From positions 310,001 to 374,000 of the forward strand of contig NW_015622541.1 of NCBI RefSeq assembly GCF_000835495.1: 64,000 nt of DNA. The letters are read 5' to 3'. The notes below the pieces were generated by a model. It did not search any database, was not told the DNA's origin, and worked only from the letters and a program-made list of their open reading frames with translations. Made by a program: the position numbers and the translations under genes. Of this stretch, positions 56,016 to 64,000 are shown piece after piece (position 1 is the stretch's first letter; every line of letters begins with the position of its first letter). The DNA is from Cladophialophora immunda (Eukaryota > Ascomycota > Eurotiomycetes > Chaetothyriales > Herpotrichiellaceae).

Positions 56016-57011
56016 ATGGCTAATCACCTCTCCTTCGTGACCCTCGACGTCTTCACCTCGACGAGGTACACGGGCAACCCGCTGGCGCTGGTCAAGGTTC
56101 CGCGGCATATCGCGCTGTCCCAGAGCCAGAAGCAACGCATCGCGCGCGAATTCAACCTCTCCGAGACGGTCTTCCTGCACGAACAAACGCCGGCGGACAT
56201 CGCAGAGGACGACCACGCCGCGCGCGTCGACATCTTCACGGCCCACGCCGAGGTGCCCTTCGCGGGACACCCGACGGTCGGGACGGCGAACTACCTCCTG
56301 CGCCTCCTCGGGGACGATGCAGCGGGCAAGAACGTGAAAGCCCTGCGCGCCAAGGCAGGCCGCATTCCGATCACTCTGGACCCGGCGGCGGACGGGGTCC
56401 AGATCTCCGTCGCGCACAACGTGCACGTCCACAACGCGCCGTACGCCGGGAAACCGTTCGGGCAGTACCCCGTGGTCAGCATCGTCAGGGGCATGACCTT
56501 CATCCTGGCCCGGCTGCCCGACCTGGCCGCCCTGGCCGCCGCGACGGAGAACCTGGTCGGGCGGGACGCGACGTACACGTCGGCGCCGGGCCTGGACGCG
56601 GGCTGGCGCGAGGGCATTGTGGTGACGTACTTCTTCGTCGACACGTCGGGGCCCCAGGACCCCGCCTCCGCCTCCGCCTCGGACGCCGCGTCCGGCGCCG
56701 ACACAACAGTCCGGAGGAGCCTGCGGACCCGGTGCCTGGGCTCGCGCGAGGATCCCGCCACGGGGAGCGCCGCCTGCGCCCTGGCCGCGTACCTGGCCCT
56801 CCAGGCAGGGCGGGCCGGACGGCACCGCTACGCGATCGTGCAGGGCGTGGAGATGGGCCAGCGGAGCGAGATCTTCGTCGACGTCGGCGTCAGGCCCGCC
56901 GCCGCGGCGGATGGCGGGCGGCTGGAGATCGAGGAGGTCCTCTTGAGCGGCAGCGCCGTGCAGGTCATGCAGGGATCATTGGAGGTGCCTGCGCCAGATG
57001 GCCTGAGTTGA
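56016..57011 (+). CDS. PhzF family isomerase-like protein
   Basis: An intronless, GC-rich frame of 331 residues from the Met at 56016 (MANHLSFVTLDVFTSTRYTGNPLALV), where PhzF similarity starts. PhzF-family hallmarks are FTSTRYTGNPLALV, NLSETVFL with the catalytic Glu, IFTAHAEVPFAGHPTVGTAN, and DPATGSAACALAAYLALQ at the C-terminal lobe. The fold is a duplicated diaminopimelate-epimerase-like fold; the family includes the isomerase of phenazine synthesis but most fungal members are of unknown substrate. GC content is visibly higher than in the flanking NLR gene, and there are no introns, which could reflect codon bias or horizontal origin. There is no adjacent phenazine pathway. Confidence 0.92.
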   Translation: MANHLSFVTLDVFTSTRYTGNPLALVKVPRHIALSQSQKQRIAREFNLSETVFLHEQTPADIAEDDHAARVDIFTAHAEVPFAGHPTVGTANYLLRLLGDDAAGKNVKALRAKAGRIPITLDPAADGVQISVAHNVHVHNAPYAGKPFGQYPVVSIVRGMTFILARLPDLAALAAATENLVGRDATYTSAPGLDAGWREGIVVTYFFVDTSGPQDPASASASDAASGADTTVRRSLRTRCLGSREDPATGSAACALAAYLALQAGRAGRHRYAIVQGVEMGQRSEIFVDVGVRPAAAADGGRLEIEEVLLSGSAVQVMQGSLEVPAPDGLS

Positions 57012-57399
57012 TCAATTTAATGAGTGCAGAGAAAAAAGGGGGTCATTTGATGGCTTGATGACCTTGCTCCGTGGTCGCCCGCGAGGCTGGGGAACAGGGG
57101 GGCTTATCGCGAGGCTGTGGGGCGAGGCTGTGGTAAGACAGTCAAATCTGCGGCAAACAAGGAGGCAAAAGTGGGAGGCAGTTCAACTCTGTCCTACCCA
57201 GGTGGAAATACTTTGAGTACGGAATGCCTGAAAGGCTAAAGTCTAACCCATTCATACATAGTTGATCCGGCGATTGCTCATTATTCATATTGTGAGAACT
57301 GAATGCTAGAGCCGACCAAGATACCGGAGCAATTTTCCCACACATCCATGAACCTGCCTCCTTCACCGACTCTTTCCATCATGCAATCTTGCCGCTGGT
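57012..57399. other. Convergent intergenic region with small repeats
   Basis: Between the PhzF-type gene and the catalase gene, whose 3' ends face each other. It carries three copies of gcgaggctg at 57081-57089, 57109-57117 and 57122-57130. No gene was seen. Confidence 0.5.
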
Positions 57400-59811
57400 C
57401 TAGATGGATACCTGCTCTGCGTAGCCATCCAGTTCTCTCGGGAAATTGCGATGCTGGGAGATGTTCCAGAAGAATTTGCTCGTGAAGTCCTTGGCTTCCT
57501 TCATCATCTTGACACCTTCCTTGACACCACTTCCCGCGTCGGGTTTCTGAGCTGTGACGACACCGTACCAATCTACAATGCCATCACTTCCCTCAGATGC
57601 CAGCGTTACATTCTGAACCTCGGTGAGAGCGGCGTGCACGAATTTCACCCCTTCGCCGACGGCGCCGATAGCCTTCAGGTGCCCGAAGGCTTCTTTGACC
57701 CAGAATCGCGCCAGGCCGATCTCCTTCAGCGTGTTGATGGAATCAGCGCCGCCAGGGATGAACAACGCGTCGAACATGGTGGATCGCTGGCCGTTCAGGA
57801 AATGGTCAGGCTTCACCTGCGATGAGCCGTCTGAAGCCACAATGGGCTGGCGCTTGGTCCCGATCGTCCAAGGCACGGCGCTCTGCGCCAAGACTGCCGC
57901 CTTCATGGCCTCGTACGCCGTGATGTCGAAGCCGTCTGCAATCAAAATGGCCACGCGGCGGCCTTTGATCGTTGGCTCCTGGGGCATGTAGTCAAATTGG
58001 CTGAGACCCTTGGCCTTCTTGCCGTGATTCGGAACAGTCTGTTTCTCAGGGGTCTTTGCACCGCAGTTCTTGGCCACCGCCTGAGCGAGCGACAAATCAA
58101 TCTCTGCCAAGCGGGTGACGAGGCGTTCGTAGACAATTTCGTCATCGCAATGGTCCAGTTCAAAGGAAAAGGCCTCGATCATGTGCTTCCTCTCTATGTC
58201 GGACATGGAATTGAAGAAAAGTTGCGCTTGTGACAGATAGTCCTTCCATTTCTCGGTGAGTTTACGCGCCTTGATGCCGGGATACTGCGCTGGATATGAT
58301 TCGAATCCGCCTGTCCCGCTGTGACTCGTTGGTGGGTTGGCTTCCCATCTATTGGGCCAATAGTTGGCTTTGCCTTTCGTGATCGTGTGGCGGAGCTGGC
58401 CATCTCTGTTGAAGTTCAGAACCGGGCAGACTGGACGGTTGATGGGCAATTCTTCCCAGTTCACGCCCAACCGGGTAATTTGAGTGTCTTGGTAGGAGAA
58501 GTTCCGGCCCTGGAGGAGAGGGTCTTCACTGAAATCAATGCCAGGCACGATATGGCTGGTGCAGAAGGCTACCTGCTCGGTCTCGGCAAAGTACTCATCA
58601 ACGTTGCGGTTGAGTTCCAGTTCACCAATGTAGCGGATGGGCACTTGCTCCTCGGGCCAGACCTTTGTAGCGTCAAGAATGTCGAAGTCGAATTTATCTT
58701 GGTCGCCATCCTTGATGCACTGCAGACCAAATTTCCACTTCGGGTAGGCTCCGTTCTCGATGGCCTCCCACAAATCCTTGCGGTGGAAGTCGGGGTCTTG
58801 GCCGGCCAATTTGAGGGCCTCGTCCCAAACCAAAGAGTGTACACCGAGTTCGGGTGTCCAGATGAACTTGCAATATGTTCTTTCGCCTTTGGCATCGATG
58901 AGCGCAAAGGTGTTGACACCAAAGCCCTGAATCATCCGGTAGGAACGAGGAATGCCTCTGTCGGACATGGCCCAACAGAACATGTGGGTTGCCTCCTTAT
59001 GCAGAAACACGAAGTCCCAGAAGTTGTTGTGAGCCGTTTGGCCCTGGGGGACTTCATTGTCCGGCTCTGGTTTCAGGGAGTGGACGAGATCCGGGAACTG
59101 AGCGAAGCTGGTTAGACCACGTTGTGCAAGAAGACATTCCTCGCACTCACCTTGATGGCGTCTTGGATGAAAAACACGGGAATCTTGAACATTCAGTCAG
59201 CCAATGGACCCTCTCAACGGTAAAGCTTGCTTACATCGTTGGCCACAATATCCCAATTACCCTCTTCGGTATAGAACTTGACAGCAAAGCCTCTGACATC
59301 ACGCACAGTATCTGCACTGCCTCGGCTGCCTTGCACTGTGGAAAACCGGACAAAAATTGGAGTGGTTCGCGATGTGTCTGTCAGTACTCCGGCGGTGGTG
59401 ACATCTTCGGCGCTCTCAAAGAGTTTGAAGTGACCGTGGGCAGCAGCGCCCCGTGCGTGGACAACTCGCTCGGGAATACGCTCATGGTCGAAGCGGTGAA
59501 TCTAGTGCATCTTAGAATCTATGGCCAAAGGCCACAACGGCACAACTTACGCGTTCTCGGGCGACTTGGTCTTCAAGGAAAGAAGGCCCAATTCTGCCGC
59601 TCTTGTCATCGGCAATCTTCAGCCAGTGGTCAACATCTGAGACTTTGGCACCCCAGTCAGTGGTAGTGTTCTGCTTGGTGTCCTGCTGATCCTTCTTATT
59701 CTTTTCGAGGTCGGCGATTTTCTTATTCTGAGCCATGCTTTGAACGGACTCGGCGGCTGAATTTCCAATCTCTCGAACGGTGTTGGCGACGGAAGAGGCC
59801 ATTCTCTGCAT
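57400..59811 (-). CDS. catA: Large-subunit catalase with C-terminal DJ-1/PfpI-like domain
   Basis: Four exons (59811-59551, 59501-59235, 59183-59151, 59097-57400) join in phase to 752 residues; exon 3 is only 33 bases. The Met at 59802 (MASSVANTV) is an alternative start. Clade 2 catalase motifs are present: [13 protein letters not shown] with the distal His (His102), [53 protein letters not shown] and the proximal haem Tyr in [15 protein letters not shown]. From about residue 566 to the end is the flavodoxin-like DJ-1/PfpI domain typical of large-subunit catalases ([13 protein letters not shown]). There is no signal peptide, so it is intracellular, as in spore-type CatA enzymes rather than the secreted CatB type. 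It detoxifies hydrogen peroxide. Confidence 0.93.
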
Positions 59812-62382
59812 TTGTTTAGAGAGTCGAAACAGCGGAAGAGAGAAGCGATGATAGCAAGATAAAGGGAAAAGTGAGACAGCAATGAGCGGGGATTTTACTT
59901 GAGTCTTGACGCGTTTTGCACATTGTCAAAGACGGGGTCCCTACCAATGGCATCTCTGCCGATTGAAATCCTGTGTGTAGACTTTGTCCCGAACTGTAAG
60001 CGAGCAGTTGTTGCATCATAAGCAGGGCGCGTGAGAGCATCATTGGTAGCAGCGGTTCATTGCAATGACTACAGCGCGTGTTGAGGACACTGGCAAAAAC
60101 TACTCCGTTCGGCCATTTTGACGTAGGCAGACTCTGAGCATGGTTCCACATTATCCTTGTTCTGGCGGTGACAGGATGGGGATTTCGTCATGGCTGAGAC
60201 GTATCAGGAACATGGTATCCTGAGGGATGGCAATTTTTGACAGCAGGTAGCACCAAGGTAAGCCCATGAAGGAGGCTCACCAGTGAAGATGAAATTCGGA
60301 ATACAAATCCGAGGGATAAGTCGTTGCATCATGACGCCGATCCGAAAGTGTCCATTGGCACGGAACAGAAGCGGGGACGGCGGATGGCAATCCGTCATAG
60401 CATCATGTTTGTTAATGGAAGAGTTTCCCTTCGCACGGCGTTGGCTGCCTCGTACGAGAGGGAACGGAGCAGCTGGGTATCTGGCGAGCTGGGTGCGGTG
60501 GTGGTTGAGGTGACGTTGTGCCGGTAAAGTGATCCTCGAGCTCCTTCGGAATAACATTCTTCCTGGTGGATTGCTGGACGATAAAGGCCATGAGACTGAG
60601 AGTGCGTCGAGGGCGCGTTCGACAGTGCTGACTGGACCTCCGAACGGCGTGGTCTGCGCTGGGACGGGTCCGATCTCCTCGGGTAGGCCCCCAGATACCT
60701 ATGAGCCTGTCGTCTGAGGGATACATTGTTATGTCAGCAAGGCTGCGATCATGGCAAGGCTGAGACTGGGATTGGGGCGCAGAGATGCATGTCTTGTCCC
60801 CAGTCTGCCCTTGTCAAGAACTCAAATCTCCTCTCGAGGCCAGCTGATCAGTATCAATTAGCCTCCCGGTTGTCGCACACTCGCTCCCCGGATTTCTGCC
60901 ATGATCGGCGTCTAGACTTCTTGTCAACGGGTGTCATCGGCGTGCCTCAGCAACCAACTCCTTGAGAGGTTTGAAGATTGGGTCTTGGAGAACCACCAAC
61001 GATTGGACGACGAAGAGCGGTCTGATTCATAGATTGGATGGCGGTTATTGTTGGACAATATGATGATTGGAGGGGCAGAAGGGGCGATGTTGCGTTCCGT
61101 GAATATCACGCTCTATTCAAAGAGAGATGTCTGGCTCCCTCATCACGACGACTCGCGAGCAAGTATCGGGAGGAGGATACCAATCTATCATGTAATAGCC
61201 TCGGGCGCCGCGACAACTGCTGTGCCCCATGCGTGGACTTGGTACAGGTGGGAAACTCAAACAGCTCATGGTTTGCAGGACCTGGGGCAGGTTCCCCGGG
61301 GAAAACAGGGCTAATCAAGCGAGGACGATGGGCGCCGCAAGCTGGCCACGGGCAATGCTCGTAGGTAATAGGCTCCTCGGCCCCCTCTGCCTGTAGCCTC
61401 AGTTGGTGCCTCCAGGGAGGCTGCCGACGAGGCCGAGTCGGCGATCTCCTCCCACGCCCAGAGATTCCCCAGCCACCAATCAGGCCCTCGCCCGGGCCTC
61501 GCCAGAGGCTTATCAGTTCGTGTCGCTTCGTGTTGACGGTCGCGTGCAATTCCGCCTGTCTTCATCTCGTTCCACCCTCCACCCATGATCATCACCCTCA
61601 AATCACCCTCTGCCCCCCCGTCATGCGGCATTGCCTTGGGGGGCTCGAAGCTCCAGATCTAACCAAATCCGCCCTGCTGGCCTGTCCTTCAAGGCCCGGC
61701 AGTGCCCATCTGACCTATTCTCACAGTCATTCCGCTATGTCATCTGCACATAATCGCCATGGTGGCCCCGAACTTCTTCGGCTCGTCCCTTTGCCCGCGC
61801 CGAATCAGCCTCGATCTCAAGGGTTCAAGTTCCTATCTGAGGCTCCCTTTTCTGCCTGTATTGGGGGGTGTGACTGCCTTATCGGGTCCCCTAGCCTGTG
61901 TCTACTGCCTCTGTCTCTGTCATGCCAACTTTCGGAACACGCCTGCGCTGCGCTCACACTCTCTCACTGCCACACATCAGTCTGCATCGTTGTTACAGCG
62001 CATTCGTCGTTCTGCATTGCTTGTTTCACTCCTTTTCTTCCAGTCTTTCCTGACCCTACTCACGAAATCCCAGAACCTAACTTCCCCACGACAGCACCTC
62101 CCGATTCTCAGTCGAACCCACAGTACGAGTGCACAGTGCTTGTTTCGTTCGCAGCACAAGCCCTCGAGAGCGTTCAGGCGAAGCCTCATATGTCCCTGGG
62201 CCTTGGTTGTTCATACGAGCAGAAAACCCAGGTCGCCACGAAGCGGAGCGAGAGAGATCCAGAGGCGTCTAGAGCCTACCACACCTGCACCTTCGCAGAT
62301 GGTTCGACAGTGATGATAAGCAAGTTTCAGTTTGCATAGTTGTTTATACCCCTCAAGAGCGCAGCGCCAGAACCGATCCGCA
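59812..62382. other. Long intergenic region between catalase and PQ-loop genes
   Basis: About 2.6 kb between divergently transcribed genes, with only overlapping frames lacking motifs (for example the plus-strand frame 61530-62339, which overlaps the next gene's leader). Both promoters must lie here. No gene is supported. Confidence 0.45.
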
Positions 62383-63818
62383 ATGGCTGCCTCTTACATA
62401 CCGTTCTTGACGGCGTCCGCTCTACCAGACCACTGCACGCCGACCTCTCCCATCCTGTCCGATTTATCGTTATACCTTGGCTTTTGCATACCCACCCCTC
62501 TCGCCGCGCTCTCTACTCTCCTCGGCACACTGTCAATAGTGTCATGGCTATTCGCACAGATGCCACAGATTTTCAAAAACTACTACATCAAGTCGACTGC
62601 CGGCCTGTCGATCTTCTTCCTGAGCGAGTGGTTACTGGGCGATCTGGCCAATCTCCTCGGAGCCATATTCACCAAGCAGGCCGGCTGGCAGATCATCGTG
62701 GCGACCTACTACGTCTTCGTTGATATGTGTCTAGTGTTTCAATACTTCTGGTACAGTTACGCCGCAAAGTGGATATACGAGGAAAGTCTCCATTCCACAG
62801 GGAGCAGCGATATCGACGATGCGGACAGTGCTATAATCAACGGGTTGTCGCCCATCAACTCGAATTTCGCCAGTGATGCCCCGCTACTGGGCGAGCCTGA
62901 AGACTATACACCGAAACGATCAGATCCTACAGACGTCAATGTTCCTCACTTTTCCGCCGTAAACTACGGTGAAAAAAAAGGTACTCTTCCTCAGGATATC
63001 GTCTACGGAGATAAGCTTGGGTCGAGTTGGATGGCTTCACCCTCTCCGCGCACTCTTCTCTACGCAGCAACCATGGCGTCCTTGGCTTCCAATGTGGCAG
63101 CTGCTCCAGTACCTTTTCCTTCTGACCACTATGCGCACGGCATTCATCTCTTCCGCGTCGACACTCCCCTTGAGATTGCCGGCACTATTTTATCGTGGTG
63201 CTCAACCTTCCTATACCTGGGTTCAAGATTACCTCAGCTATACAAGAATTGGCAACGTCAGTCAACTGCCGGCCTCTCCCCTCTACTATTCATTGCTGCC
63301 TTTTGTGGTAATTTCTTTGTAAGTCCCTGGTCTCTTCACAAAGCCATGTTGCATTTCCGGGAGTTATTCTTTCCTGTTTCAACGTCTGTCACGGAGCTAA
63401 TATGGTGCACTAGTACTCTGCGTCTTTGATCACCAATCCGAATGCGTGGAGCGACTACGATCCATATGGACATCACGGCTGGGTGGACGGAGATGGAAAC
63501 CAAAGATGGGCGTGGGTGGCCCGAGCAGCTCCGTTCTTTCTCGGGGCTGCAGGAGTGCTAATGATGGATGCCTTGATGGGTGTCCAGTTCATCATGTATG
63601 GGGAGCGAGAAGACAGAATCGTCAAGGTAAGAGATTCACATGGATATAGTCATTGGGAGCGAGTCAATGGATGGATGAGAGGTTGGATCCCCGCCATGGT
63701 CGGCAAAGATCGAGTTGTGGATATGGCTCAAAGCCAGCGATTATTGCATGAGAGCGGACATTTGAGCCTGAGCAGGAGACGAAGCCACCATCATGTGGAC
63801 TACGGCACGGCAGCATGA
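62383..63818 (+). CDS. PQ-loop repeat membrane protein (vacuolar amino-acid transporter type)
   Basis: Two exons (62383-63318 and 63414-63818) join in phase to 446 residues; the start is the Met at 62383 (MAASYIPF). Two PQ-loop repeats are visible, the signature of the family: SIVSWLFAQMPQIFKNYYIKSTAGLSIFFL in the first half and TFLYLGSRLPQLYKNWQRQSTAGLSPLLF in the second, the latter split from the next membrane segment by the intron. About seven membrane segments flank a long polar loop (residues 150-235) with acidic and Pro-rich sequence. The family includes the yeast Ypq proteins, which move cationic amino acids across the vacuolar membrane. A vacuolar or lysosome-like location is expected. 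The His-rich C-terminus (SRRRSHHHVDY) is also present. Confidence 0.92.
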
Positions 63819-64000
63819 TACAAGCAGATATGACTAGACGTATAGAATACCTTTTTGCCCGTGTTCTATGTCACTATCAGAGATTGAGATTATCGTTATT
63901 GCGGAACGGGAGTGCCGTTGATTACTATGTACTTGTATATGATTTGACGTCAGCTCCGGGCACAAGATTTGGAGCTGCGCGGTGCCCGCTTCCGAATCTC

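Noticed and set aside
55977..56825. 282-residue minus-strand open frame
   Set aside because: Antisense to the PhzF-family gene and rich in Gly/Arg/Val as expected from a GC-rich complementary strand.
61530..62339. 269-residue plus-strand frame upstream of the PQ-loop gene
   Set aside because: Ends just before the PQ-loop ATG, has no signal peptide or domain, and competes with another frame; probably leader or intergenic sequence.
62960..62985. Possible tiny intron (gtactcttcctcag) in the PQ-loop gene
   Set aside because: Only 14 bases, too short for a spliceosomal intron, and the frame is open through it.

Overview
This window is nuclear DNA of a filamentous ascomycete (Pezizomycotina), probably a Eurotiomycetes-like mould. 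The genes are multi-exon with short GT-AG introns of roughly 45-140 bases. The gene content is typically fungal: Zn2Cys6 regulators, TRI12-type and allantoate-type MFS permeases, a NACHT-ankyrin NLR, an OTT_1508-like deaminase, a DUF7580 protein and a grg1 homologue. No rRNA, tRNA, CRISPR array or intact transposon was seen. Splice structures were rebuilt by hand from splice sites, reading phase and family motifs; all junctions given are phase-consistent.

Left region (1-8.1 kb): three minus-strand genes form a candidate catabolic or detoxification cluster. The first, cut by the window edge, is the most striking feature here. A single reading frame joins an amidohydrolase, a fumarylacetoacetate-hydrolase (FAH) domain and an alpha/beta hydrolase. 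All five amidohydrolase metal ligands, the FAH motifs and the alpha/beta catalytic triad are visible. A Zn2Cys6 regulator and a TRI12-type MFS transporter lie next to it.

8.1-31 kb is looser accessory sequence. It holds a kinase-like gene, an OTT_1508-like deaminase, a decayed coiled-coil relic, a small zinc-finger protein, a second TRI12-type pump, a frameshifted DUF3176-like remnant, a His/Asp-rich secreted protein, grg1, mitochondrial complex I subunit NDUFS4, and a divergent pair (large C2H2 protein / DUF7580 protein) sharing a 390-base promoter region.

32.5-46 kb is metabolic: a gamma-glutamyltranspeptidase-like enzyme without a signal peptide, a zinc-ribbon MBL-fold hydrolase, a Zn2Cys6 regulator, an allantoate/nicotinate-type (ACS family) permease, and two FAD monooxygenases. 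The permease and first monooxygenase are divergently transcribed, which suggests a small uptake-and-hydroxylation cluster for an aromatic or heterocyclic acid. The substrate is not shown by the sequence.

46.7-64 kb holds a secreted protein of unknown function, a 1,917-residue NLR (patatin, NACHT, about 23 ankyrin repeats and a C-terminal ZZ zinc finger), a PhzF-family isomerase, a large-subunit catalase with a DJ-1-like tail, and a PQ-loop vacuolar-type membrane protein. Long intergenic stretches are recorded individually.
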